This document shows, piece by piece, positions 38,659 to 46,438 of a DNA stretch of 64,000 nt. Origin of the DNA: Aquimarina sp. AU58. Its GTDB lineage: Bacteria > Bacteroidota > Bacteroidia > Flavobacteriales > Flavobacteriaceae. The DNA is taken from positions 434,001 through 498,000 of the forward strand of contig NZ_OMPD01000014.1 of the NCBI RefSeq assembly GCF_900312745.1, read 5' to 3'. The notes beneath the pieces are model-generated. The model made no database searches and had not been told where the DNA came from. It saw nothing but the letters and a program-made list of their open reading frames with translations. The stretch's first letter is position 1. Each line of letters begins with the position of its first letter. Both the position numbers and the translations under genes were made by a program.

Positions 38659-39738
38659 TTGAACAAAATAATATTAGATTTTGCAATTATTGCCAGTGGT
38701 ATTATAGGATATTTTATAAGTATCTCATTAATCACTACTTCTTTTTATAAGAGTCGTGCAAATAACTACCTTTCCTTCTCCCTATTCTTACTAACAAGTT
38801 TGACCTTATTAGGTAGATATGGTGCAGGAAATGCCGTTTTGGCATTCTTAAACTATATCATGTTGGATTTTCTAGTTGCTGTTACTTTATTCACCTATTT
38901 TCTAATTCAAATTGAACATGGGTATCTTAAAAAGAAATGGTATAAATGGCTATACTTTCCTTTCTTTAGCTCTTTGAGTATTGAAATTATTCTTCATTTA
39001 GATTCTATTTTCAATCTTTATAATTCAGATTTTGCTGTTCTGGTATTTTATATTAAGAATTATACATCGTTTGCCTACAATCTATTTTTAATATTTTGGG
39101 GGAGAAGTTTAATAAAGAGTTCCAATACTATTTCAGAAGATAAAAAGCATTGGTTGTTAAGATTAAACTTTTTGATTATATGTATTATTGCAAGTTGGCT
39201 TTTGTTTATAATATTCAATTCAGAATATGTTGTAAATTTTCTATGGATAATCATTTCTTTTTTCTCGTGGTGGATATTGTATTATGGAGTGTTCAAACTC
39301 CAGATAGTAGCACAAAAAGACGAAATACATGAATACTTAGCTTCAAAAAGGACAAATGGCACTCAAACAAAAAAGAAAATAAACGAAACCACTGTTTCTA
39401 AAATTATCACCCAGTTACATATATTAATGGATGAGGATGAGTTATACAAAAATCCACTTTTAAGTAGATTAGATCTAGCCACTCGATTAGGAACAAGCGA
39501 GGGGTATTTGTCACAGATTATAAATCAGGAACTCAATAAAAGTGTCATTCAGTTTGTAAATGAATATCGAATTGAAGCTGCTAAAAATCTATTGCATAAC
39601 CCTATATTTAATAAATACTCTGTTGAAGCTATTGGTATGGAAGCTGGTTTCAAATCTAACAGTGCTTTCTATAATACTTTCAAAACCAGTCTGGAGATGT
39701 CTCCGGGAGCCTTTAGAAAGCTTCAAAAAACCTCCTAA
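38659..39738 (+). CDS. Membrane-anchored AraC-type regulator 2
   Basis: 359 residues starting with TTG at 38659; the first in-frame ATG is inside a hydrophobic segment and would remove it. The N-terminal ~220 residues contain about seven hydrophobic stretches, starting with 'LDFAIIASGIIGYFISISLITTSF'. The AraC-type DNA-binding region is C-terminal ('NPLLSRLDLATRLGTSEGYLSQIINQELNKSVIQFVNEYRIEAAKNLL', 'YSVEAIGMEAGFKSNSAFYNTFKTSLEMSPGAFRKL'). It is more diverged from regulators 1 and 3 than they are from each other. Confidence 0.82.
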   Translation: MNKIILDFAIIASGIIGYFISISLITTSFYKSRANNYLSFSLFLLTSLTLLGRYGAGNAVLAFLNYIMLDFLVAVTLFTYFLIQIEHGYLKKKWYKWLYFPFFSSLSIEIILHLDSIFNLYNSDFAVLVFYIKNYTSFAYNLFLIFWGRSLIKSSNTISEDKKHWLLRLNFLIICIIASWLLFIIFNSEYVVNFLWIIISFFSWWILYYGVFKLQIVAQKDEIHEYLASKRTNGTQTKKKINETTVSKIITQLHILMDEDELYKNPLLSRLDLATRLGTSEGYLSQIINQELNKSVIQFVNEYRIEAAKNLLHNPIFNKYSVEAIGMEAGFKSNSAFYNTFKTSLEMSPGAFRKLQKTS

Positions 39739-39841
39739 TTCGTATAATTCCATTGTTTTAGGAATTCTTCAATCCCAAAATTACTTTTTTATTTTTTTGA
39801 AAAACATACTTTCACATCAGAAAATCAAAAACATAATTTTA

Positions 39842-41230
39842 ATGAAAAACGTCTTCAAAATATTATTTATTATTCTTTTTACTTTATCTACAACAACGAT
39901 TCATAGCCAAACCGATAATGGTTGGACGATCATGTATTATGCTGCTGGATCAAATTCTTCGGAACTAGATCTTTTACAAAATATGGATCAGATGATTAAA
40001 GGAAAACAATCGAAAGGCTATGAGGTAATTACACTAATAGATAGAATCGAAGGGTATTCTAAAGATTCAAAGACTCTAGGTGAAAATTTCACAGACACCA
40101 AACTTTATAAATTTGATGATAACAGCTATCAAGAATTATCGGGAAAAGAGATACTGCCAGAATTGAAAAAAGAAGCATCCCATGAGGCTAATATGGGGGA
40201 TGCTGATCTATTAAAGCGGTTTATCATATATTGTAAGAAATATTATCCTGCCAAACATTATATGTTGATTCTGCGATCACATGGAAATGGCTGGCGCATG
40301 TGTCCAGACAGAGAAGCAGGAGTTGATGATGCTCTACATTCTACTGAACTCGGTGAAGTCTTGTCTAATGAAGAATCGGTAGATGTATTAGGATTAGATG
40401 TATGCTCGATGGCAGGATTGGAAAATTTTTATGAATGGAGGCCCAGCGAGACTTCATTTTCTGCGAATTATATCCTTGCTTCGGCTCCTGTGTCAGCTTC
40501 ATGGGATTATAAAAGTATATTTAGTCGCTTACAAACAGATGGAAAAACCAGTAAAGAGAATAATTATTTTGAATCGGGAAAAGAAAACCCCCTTAATCCA
40601 TTTAAAATGACTCCAGATCAATTCTCGAAATTGCTCATAGAAGAAATATATGATAACCAACGATGGTCTTCTTGGGGGTTATTTAATAATATTAAGATTA
40701 CTGATGTTAAATTAAAAATAGACGAATTAGCAAGACTTCTTTCTGTAGAAAAAAATGCTGATATATACTCCATTATAGAACAGGCTTCTGGATATTACAA
40801 TGAAAAAGGTGTTGAAGAAGTAAAACAAGAAGTAGCCTTTCCTTATATAGATGCTTATGATTTTGCACAGCAAATTAGCAATAATCAAAAATTAGATCAA
40901 AAAACCAGAGCAAAAGCAAGTGAAGTTTGTAAAATCATAGATCAATTGGTATTGTACTCGTATTATGGAGGTAAAGGTCCTTTGCCAAAAAAAAGCAATT
41001 TTGAAGAAGGGAAAAATGGCGTTTATATAATTGCTCCTCAAGGAAATAAGGTGTACCCTCCAACTGGGAAAACTTTTTGGGAACATTCAAAAAAATGGTT
41101 TAGTCCATACGATCAAAAGCATATAACAGGTGCTTATGGTTTATATGACTGGTGTAGCGATGGCATGAAACCAGAAAATGAAAAAGTAGATAACTTTTAC
41201 GAATATTTGGACTTTCTTTTTACAAAATAA
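39842..41230 (+). CDS. Secreted clostripain-family (C11) cysteine peptidase
   Basis: I start at 39842 (MKNVFKILFIILFTLSTTTIHSQ, a signal peptide); a longer in-frame extension to 39560 overlaps the preceding regulator and is not credible. About 462 residues. The catalytic dyad is His147 in LILRSHGNGW and Cys188 in LGLDVCSMAG, flanked by 'WTIMYYAAGSNS' at the N-terminus. C11 peptidases such as clostripain and fragipain cleave after Arg (or Lys) and activate themselves or toxins. Placed between regulators of the same regulon and near a peptide whose leader is followed by Arg, it is a candidate processing protease, which is inference. Confidence 0.85.
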   Translation: MKNVFKILFIILFTLSTTTIHSQTDNGWTIMYYAAGSNSSELDLLQNMDQMIKGKQSKGYEVITLIDRIEGYSKDSKTLGENFTDTKLYKFDDNSYQELSGKEILPELKKEASHEANMGDADLLKRFIIYCKKYYPAKHYMLILRSHGNGWRMCPDREAGVDDALHSTELGEVLSNEESVDVLGLDVCSMAGLENFYEWRPSETSFSANYILASAPVSASWDYKSIFSRLQTDGKTSKENNYFESGKENPLNPFKMTPDQFSKLLIEEIYDNQRWSSWGLFNNIKITDVKLKIDELARLLSVEKNADIYSIIEQASGYYNEKGVEEVKQEVAFPYIDAYDFAQQISNNQKLDQKTRAKASEVCKIIDQLVLYSYYGGKGPLPKKSNFEEGKNGVYIIAPQGNKVYPPTGKTFWEHSKKWFSPYDQKHITGAYGLYDWCSDGMKPENEKVDNFYEYLDFLFTK

Positions 41231-41257
41231 GGATAACTTCATTTTTAAAAGTGCGAT

Positions 41258-41301
41258 ATGATCCATTCGGTCGAAAAGTATGAGATAATATGGTAGTTTT
41301 G
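41258..41301 (+). promoter_or_regulatory. Shared GTCGA promoter, site P2
   Basis: ATGATCCATTCGGTCGA (41258-41274), with TAGTTTTG at 41294-41301, exactly 25 bases from the first G of GGTCGA. The region up to the ATG at 41325 aligns with site P1. Confidence 0.7.
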
Positions 41302-41324
41302 TGGTAAACAGTAATTATTTGTTA

Positions 41325-42443
41325 ATGCAATCTTTCGAATTCATCGATCTTATACTTTTTTTTGGGATAAGCCAGGGTGTTTTTTTAGCAGTTACTCTTC
41401 AGATTATTAAAAACAAAAACAAAGCAGCAAACAAAATCCTTTCGATTATGCTAATGCTTTCTGTTTTTATGCTTTTGGGGAGAATGATTTTTTTTAAATT
41501 TTTGACTGCAAGATTATTTCAATGGGCAATTCTTATTGATTCGGTGATCTTCTTATTTGGACCACTATGTTATATGTATAGCAGACGATTAATATTTTCT
41601 AAAAATGACACATTTAGACTTTCCTGGTCTCATTATATACCTGTAAGTTTTCATCTTTTATTTTCGTTTTACATTTTTTCTTTTAATGGAGATGAGTTTT
41701 TGGATAATTTATCGGCGGGATTCTTTAAAACACCTTTTTTAATTATTGAGGGAGCAGGGATTGTTTCTAATGTATACTATTGGATTCTTAATGTGAAAAT
41801 TTTAAAGACATATATTCATAACGAGAAAAACCATGTTTCTTATACTCAAAGTTTGGTGTCGTTTTTGAAATTTTTTCAAATCTCAATCTTTATTGTCATT
41901 ACGGTTTGGATGATCAGTTTTATCTCGATGAACTTTTTTAATTATTCTATAAAATTTATTAGTTATAACTCGGTTTGGGGTACAATCTCAATATTTATAT
42001 TTGTAATCGGATATTATAGTCTTAAAGAACCAGAGTTGTTTAGAATATCGTTTCAAAAAGAAAAAACAAAATCACAGCAACGTTTACCGCAAGATCAGAT
42101 TATTTCAATAGGAAAAGAATTAAATACCCTAATCGAGAAAGAAAAGATTTTTCTAAAATCTGATTTAACGCTTCGCGACCTCTCTCTAAGATTACATACC
42201 TCTACTCATAATATTTCATGGTATCTTAATCATGTGTCAAAAAGTAACTTTTATGATTACATTAATCATTTTAGGATACAGGAATTTTTATCAAAGATAG
42301 ATAATAACGAACATCTTCATCATACGATACTTGCCATTGCTATGGAAGTTGGTTTTAATTCGAAATCTACTTTTAATAAGGCCTTTAAATTAGAGGTTAA
42401 GGATACGCCAAGGAATTACATTAAAGGATTAAAGGCAGCTTAA
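41325..42443 (+). CDS. Membrane-anchored AraC-type regulator 3 (paralogue of regulator 1)
   Basis: 372 residues. The start at 41325 is fixed by alignment with regulator 1: both open MQSFE(F/L)IDL(I/L)(V/L)F.GISQG.FLAV, and the upstream GTG at 41301 lies in the -7 box. It has the same layout, about seven hydrophobic segments and then a C-terminal AraC-type HTH ('LTLRDLSLRLHTSTHNISWYLNHVSKSNFYDYINHFRI', 'HTILAIAMEVGFNSKSTFNKAFKLEVKDTPRNYIKGL'). Regulators 1 and 3 are clearly a duplication that included the promoter. Next is the NHL lipoprotein with its own site P3. Confidence 0.85.
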   Translation: MQSFEFIDLILFFGISQGVFLAVTLQIIKNKNKAANKILSIMLMLSVFMLLGRMIFFKFLTARLFQWAILIDSVIFLFGPLCYMYSRRLIFSKNDTFRLSWSHYIPVSFHLLFSFYIFSFNGDEFLDNLSAGFFKTPFLIIEGAGIVSNVYYWILNVKILKTYIHNEKNHVSYTQSLVSFLKFFQISIFIVITVWMISFISMNFFNYSIKFISYNSVWGTISIFIFVIGYYSLKEPELFRISFQKEKTKSQQRLPQDQIISIGKELNTLIEKEKIFLKSDLTLRDLSLRLHTSTHNISWYLNHVSKSNFYDYINHFRIQEFLSKIDNNEHLHHTILAIAMEVGFNSKSTFNKAFKLEVKDTPRNYIKGLKAA

Positions 42444-42455
42444 AATAAGTGCGAA

Positions 42456-42499
42456 TTGATCCAAACCGTCGATTTTTATGAAGTGCCTAAATACTTTAG
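42456..42499 (+). promoter_or_regulatory. Shared GTCGA promoter, site P3
   Basis: TTGATCCAAACCGTCGA (42456-42472) with TACTTTAG (42492-42499; 7 of 8 to TAnnTTTG), again 25 bases from the first base of the CGTCGA hexamer. It is 24 bases before the NHL lipoprotein ATG. Confidence 0.62.
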
Positions 42500-42523
42500 A
42501 GCAAACTTAAAAAATCATTCAAC

Positions 42524-43456
42524 ATGAAAACATGTATTAAACACATTAGTATAAAAGCAGTAATGCTTTTTGTTTTATCCTCGATATCAATCACACTAAT
42601 TTCTTGTTACGGAGATGGATTTGATCCAGACCTCGAGGTAGAAACTGTAGTTTCTCCTTTTTTTGGTAATGATGCTGTTAGTGTAGATAAATATGGCAAT
42701 ATTTATGTCTCCGAGTTTGGTCAGTTTGCAGGAGCAAATGGTAATGGAACGAGGGTTTTTAAAATATCCAAAAATGGTGAGGTTACAGAATTCGCGTCAA
42801 ACTTAACAGGTCCATTAGGGAATGCAATTGACCTACAAGGTAACCTGTATGTTGTTAACAGTAGTGGTGGTGGATCAGGAGATGTTCTTAAAATTACACC
42901 AGATGGTACACAAACTGTATTGGCAGCTATTAGTGGTTTCCCATCTGGGTTAACTTTGGATCATAATAATAATCTATATGTGTCAAATTTTGGCACCCCG
43001 ACGGTTCATAAAATCACTACAGAAGGAGAAGTAACCGTATATGCATCAGACCCTAAATTAGCAGGTGGTGTAGGGATTGATTTTGATCGTAAAGGAAATT
43101 TAATTGTTGGCAATTTTGGTACGGCAGATATTTTATCTATAGATCCAGAAGGAAATGTATCTCTTATTACAACTATTACCGATGCCGTGGTTAATGGTTT
43201 TGGAATTGGGTATATAACTGTTATTAGAAATACGATTTTTGCTACTGGTATTGGAGTTAATAAAATATTTAAAATTTCTATGGATGGTACAGTAGAGGAG
43301 TTTGCGGGTACCGGAGATGCTGCTCAAACTGATGGGTTACTTAAAGAAGCATCGTTTAATGGTCCGAACGGGATTACTTCTGACCCATTGCGTACGGCAA
43401 TTTATATATCAGAATTTGGAGGAACAGGAGGAGTTAGAAAGATTAAATTTTATTAA
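42524..43456 (+). CDS. NHL/SMP-30-like beta-propeller lipoprotein
   Basis: 310 residues with a lipoprotein signal (about 1-28, lipobox LISC). Five to six repeats of 'NG(V/L)(S/I)x DxxGNxYVSxFGxxxVxKIxxxG' type run through the mature protein: 'AVSVDKYGNIYVSEFG', 'AIDLQGNLYVVNSS', 'TLDHNNNLYVSNFG', 'GIDFDRKGNLIVGNFG' and a final 'TSDPLRTAIYISEFGG'. This is the NHL/SMP-30/lactonase-like propeller pattern. It may be a surface scaffold, a lactonase-like enzyme or a ligand-binding protein; no metal-site residues are assigned. It is controlled by shared site P3. Confidence 0.8.
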   Translation: MKTCIKHISIKAVMLFVLSSISITLISCYGDGFDPDLEVETVVSPFFGNDAVSVDKYGNIYVSEFGQFAGANGNGTRVFKISKNGEVTEFASNLTGPLGNAIDLQGNLYVVNSSGGGSGDVLKITPDGTQTVLAAISGFPSGLTLDHNNNLYVSNFGTPTVHKITTEGEVTVYASDPKLAGGVGIDFDRKGNLIVGNFGTADILSIDPEGNVSLITTITDAVVNGFGIGYITVIRNTIFATGIGVNKIFKISMDGTVEEFAGTGDAAQTDGLLKEASFNGPNGITSDPLRTAIYISEFGGTGGVRKIKFY

Positions 43457-43488
43457 AATTATTACAAAATAGATGTCAATAGGTTTGA

Positions 43489-43534
43489 TTGTATACAAAA
43501 GGTCGATTCATAATATAGATAGATCTTAAATTTG
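43489..43534 (+). promoter_or_regulatory. Shared GTCGA promoter, site P4
   Basis: TTGTATACAAAAGGTCGA (43489-43506) with TAAATTTG (43527-43534), a perfect -7 box 26 bases from the first G of GGTCGA. It is 93 bases before the GG-leader peptide ATG. The leader region contains a 12-base direct repeat, TCTATATCATTA, at 43589 and 43616, the second ending on the A of the ATG. Confidence 0.65.
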
Positions 43535-43626
43535 GGATAAACCAAAAATACTACTTAAAAATAGGTTATGTAGTTCATATTAGGTTGATCTATATCATTA
43601 ATTATTCATCTTAAATCTATATCATT

Positions 43627-43833
43627 ATGTTACAATCAATTTTACAATTAAAACAAGTTAAACCATTAGATAGAAATGCTAAAGTAAATATTAATGGAGG
43701 GCGCTTTAATAATTCAGTTTGTCCTAGGGAAGGAGATATTTGTTCTTCAAGCTTTTTACTAATCCCTTGTCTAGGGCCTATAAATGAAATTGAATGTATT
43801 AATGGAGTTTGGACTTCTTGTAGTAAATGTTGA
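43627..43833 (+). CDS. Double-glycine leader peptide, six-cysteine bacteriocin- or pheromone-like precursor
   Basis: 68 residues. The first 25 (MLQSILQLKQVKPLDRNAKV... ending NINGG) match the flavobacterial GG-leader type in which 'L.L..VK.L.(K/R)..(Q/K)..I.GG' precedes the cleavage. The 43-residue remainder begins RFNN and has six cysteines (VC, IC, PC, EC, SC, KC), ending in a C-terminal Cys. This looks like a secreted disulphide or modified peptide of the bacteriocin/pheromone kind. There is no adjacent immunity gene, ABC transporter or modification enzyme in the window. It has its own shared-type promoter (P4) and a strong terminator, so it is a separate transcription unit. Confidence 0.68.
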   Translation: MLQSILQLKQVKPLDRNAKVNINGGRFNNSVCPREGDICSSSFLLIPCLGPINEIECINGVWTSCSKC

Positions 43834-43938
43834 TTAGCTAAGAGAGGTACGATCAAAACTCATTTGGAGGAGCAGTTTGATAGAAAAAAGCAGTGAGATT
43901 AATTCAATTTTAAGTAATAGTGAGTATTTAAAATTAGT

Positions 43939-43970
43939 AAAGGTGGGAATCAATGGATTCCCACCTTTTT
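43939..43970 (+). terminator. Terminator of the GG-leader peptide gene
   Basis: Perfect stem GGTGGGAATC / GATTCCCACC (43942-43951, 43956-43965) with a 4-base loop, flanked by A on the left and followed by T5. It closes the peptide transcript about 105 bases after the stop. Confidence 0.9.
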
Positions 43971-43997
43971 CACTTTATTATACATTGTAATTAGTGC

Positions 43998-44060
43998 TTA
44001 CACCATTGCTTTTAGGATGCTTAAGATGAGTAATAAAGCTAATAAGATTAGGCTTTTCAT
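43998..44060 (-). CDS. Possible hydrophobic microprotein, 20 residues
   Basis: ATG at 44060 to TAA at 43998: a 20-residue peptide that starts MKS and is almost entirely Leu/Ile/Ala. It begins 4 bases downstream of the stop of the serine hydrolase gene on the same strand. The composition is that of a single membrane helix or a short signal-like peptide. Supported only by its position, ATG and composition; chance is a serious alternative. Confidence 0.3.
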   Translation of the reverse strand: MKSLILLALLLILSILKAMV

Positions 44061-44064
44061 AATA

Positions 44065-45255
44065 TTAAGGTTTATGGATAAAAAGATGTATTAAATCGTA
44101 TGCGTATTTAAAAAGGGTAGATGGTGGTTCGGTTTTGTTTATTAATAGAGAGATTGATGCATTATATTCTGGAAATAATACAAAGATTGATGTTGCTCCC
44201 GTTGCCATACCGGCATGATGAAAAACCTGAACGGGATAATTGTCCTTAAAAACTGATTTTGATATATGACTTCGCCAACCAATAGCATAACTCTGCTCAT
44301 TTATTTGTCCATTGGTTAAGGTTACAGGTTGTGTAAGGGATTGTACAGTTCTTTTGTTTAGGAGTTTATGATTTAGAAATGCATTTCCTAAGGTTACAAG
44401 ATCTGTTGGGGTTGCTATAAAACCACCGCCAGCCCATTTATTACTATTGTTTACCTTGTATACCTCTTTGTATTGATTGTTTTCGACTTCATAAAATTTT
44501 GATAGATTTTTTATTTTGATAGATTTTTTTTCGATGTTAATGTTTGTGCCAATGGGGTTGAATACAGAAGTTTTCATAAAATCAGGAAAATCCATTTCTG
44601 AAGCTCCTTCAATCATTGCACTAAGTAGTGTATAGTTGTAAGTGCTATAGCTGAAATCTGTACCCGGGGAGAATAATAAGTCATCATTATTAAACACAGC
44701 AACACTTTCTTTGGTGGTAGCATACTCATCATTGTTGTAATATTCCCAAATGGGGAAACAAGAACAGATTCCGTAATTACGTATTCCCGAAGTATGAGAA
44801 GCAAGTTGTCTTAATGTTATTTCTGAAAGCGTTTTACTGGCATATGGGACAAATTCTTTGACTTTAGAATCAAAACTGAGCTTCCTGTTTTGAAGAAGAA
44901 CTCCTAATCCAATCGAAGTCACGGCTTTTGAAGTACTACCAATTCTAAATTTTGTTTTTAAACTCACTTTTTTGTCTTTTTCTATATCCTCATAACCAAT
45001 GGCATTGGCCCAAACTATTTTACCGTTTTTACCAACGGCAACAGAAATTGCAGGTGTTTCTATACGAGTAAATATATCTTGGAGAAGACTATCTGCTTTT
45101 TTTGAAATCGAATCTTGATGCTGTACAACTGGTTGTGATTTGGTGATTTTAGGAAAGGCAGACCAACCAGAAGTATGAACAAAAATAGGCTCTAATAGAT
45201 AAAATAATAATGGGATAACAATTACCAAAATAGATATGATGCATATTTTTTTCAT
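44065..45255 (-). CDS. Serine hydrolase, beta-lactamase/PBP4*-like family
   Basis: 396 residues with an N-terminal membrane anchor (MKKICIISILVIVIPLLFYLL). The class C beta-lactamase-like fold is indicated by the STSK active site, Ser107 and Lys110, in KFRIGSTSKAVTSIGLG; the second box reads 'SYSTYNYTLLSAMIEG' (YST in place of YxN); and the HxG-like region is 'FHHAGMATGATSIFV'. Such proteins hydrolyse esters or D-amino acid peptides outside the cytoplasm and rarely confer drug resistance. Whether this is an esterase or peptidase cannot be judged. Confidence 0.85.
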   Translation of the reverse strand: MKKICIISILVIVIPLLFYLLEPIFVHTSGWSAFPKITKSQPVVQHQDSISKKADSLLQDIFTRIETPAISVAVGKNGKIVWANAIGYEDIEKDKKVSLKTKFRIGSTSKAVTSIGLGVLLQNRKLSFDSKVKEFVPYASKTLSEITLRQLASHTSGIRNYGICSCFPIWEYYNNDEYATTKESVAVFNNDDLLFSPGTDFSYSTYNYTLLSAMIEGASEMDFPDFMKTSVFNPIGTNINIEKKSIKIKNLSKFYEVENNQYKEVYKVNNSNKWAGGGFIATPTDLVTLGNAFLNHKLLNKRTVQSLTQPVTLTNGQINEQSYAIGWRSHISKSVFKDNYPVQVFHHAGMATGATSIFVLFPEYNASISLLINKTEPPSTLFKYAYDLIHLFIHKP

Positions 45256-45347
45256 GATGATATTTATTTAAAATAGGATATACGAGATACTATCACTGAA
45301 TAACAATTCAATGATTTTATAAAATGTTTAGAACATATTTTTAATAG

Positions 45348-46190
45348 TTAACCAAGAGCAATTTCTTTTTGCTTTGCTTTTAGCATTTGAGAAACTTTAT
45401 AAAGTAGGATGATTTCTAGAATAATTGTAGGAGTAAGTAAAACCAATCCAATAAGAGATAAAATGATGGTAACCATAAAACCATAGGTAATGATTTCAAA
45501 AATACCCGTCACAGTGGCAAGTGTTCCTAGGCCATTTTGCAGACGTAATATCGATATCCCAAATAATATTCCAATAACGCCATAAGTTACTGCTTCGGCT
45601 CCCAGAACGAACTGATAATCAAAATCAACAATGTATAGTGATAGAATATCATAGATATAAAATAATACTCCAATAAAAATAAAAATGAATGCAGTAATTC
45701 GTAATAGGTAATTTTTAAAAATCTTTCCGGTGAGAATAAACCCTCTAGTAAATAGAATAACTGAAGCCAGCATGGCTATTTTTAATACAATATAAACAAT
45801 GTTATTTGTAACCATTAGATCTTCGGTGTATCTGTAATAGTCTACAACAATTTCTGCAAATCCAATAATAAAATATACGATCCCACTGATCCATGCGATA
45901 GAAAGTTGTTTGATTAGAAAACCAACTTCTTTACTATCATCTATATCGAGGAGAAATAATTTTTTAAACTCTTTAGTTACTCGGGATTCTTCTGTTTGTA
46001 TTCTTTCGAGGTCATAGTTCAGTGCTGATAAAATGGTTTTTATAGTATAACTTCTTGGAGTTACTTCTCCAGCTTCAATACGCTGGATCGTACGAACACT
46101 AATATTACATTGTTCTACCAGTTCTTCTTGAGTAAGTCCTTTAGATTTTCTGAGTTCAGAAATTTTTTGACCTAATTCTGGCTGTTTCAT
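45348..46190 (-). CDS. XRE-family regulator with membrane domain
   Basis: About 280 residues. An in-frame ATG at 46220 is a possible start, but 46190 (MKQPELGQKISELRKSKGLTQ) is the usual family start. Residues 1-65 are an XRE helix-turn-helix ('LTQEELVEQCNISVRTIQRIEAGEVTPRSYTIKTILSALNYD'). A short linker leads to about six transmembrane segments in the rest. The form is a membrane-tethered Cro/CI-type regulator, with no ligand domain seen. It sits 92 bases upstream of the serine hydrolase gene in the same direction, so it could control it. Confidence 0.8.
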   Translation of the reverse strand: MKQPELGQKISELRKSKGLTQEELVEQCNISVRTIQRIEAGEVTPRSYTIKTILSALNYDLERIQTEESRVTKEFKKLFLLDIDDSKEVGFLIKQLSIAWISGIVYFIIGFAEIVVDYYRYTEDLMVTNNIVYIVLKIAMLASVILFTRGFILTGKIFKNYLLRITAFIFIFIGVLFYIYDILSLYIVDFDYQFVLGAEAVTYGVIGILFGISILRLQNGLGTLATVTGIFEIITYGFMVTIILSLIGLVLLTPTIILEIILLYKVSQMLKAKQKEIALG

Positions 46191-46438
46191 GATTTGATTA
46201 ATTTTCATTTTGTTCAGCAATATTAGTTCTCAGAAATAGGTTCTCAAATTTTTTAGCTTGTATTTCACCCGACATTCACCCGACAATCAATGTATAGCAA
46301 TGCGTTTCAAGGATTTGTAAAAGAATCTCTAGAATTCGAAATATAGGAATTATTCTATGGAATGTGTTATGAATTTTTCTAGAAATAATTTTTTGTAGAT
46401 AACATACTTGTGTTTTTAAACACTTTTAAGGTTAGAGA

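Noticed and set aside
39560-39841. Extended N-terminus of the clostripain gene
   Set aside because: It overlaps the preceding regulator's coding end in another frame; the signal peptide at 39842 marks the real start.
43617-43856. Minus-strand frame opposite the GG-leader peptide
   Set aside because: It is simply the complement of the peptide gene, lacks a promoter and has no recognisable features; the plus frame has the GG motif, promoter and terminator.
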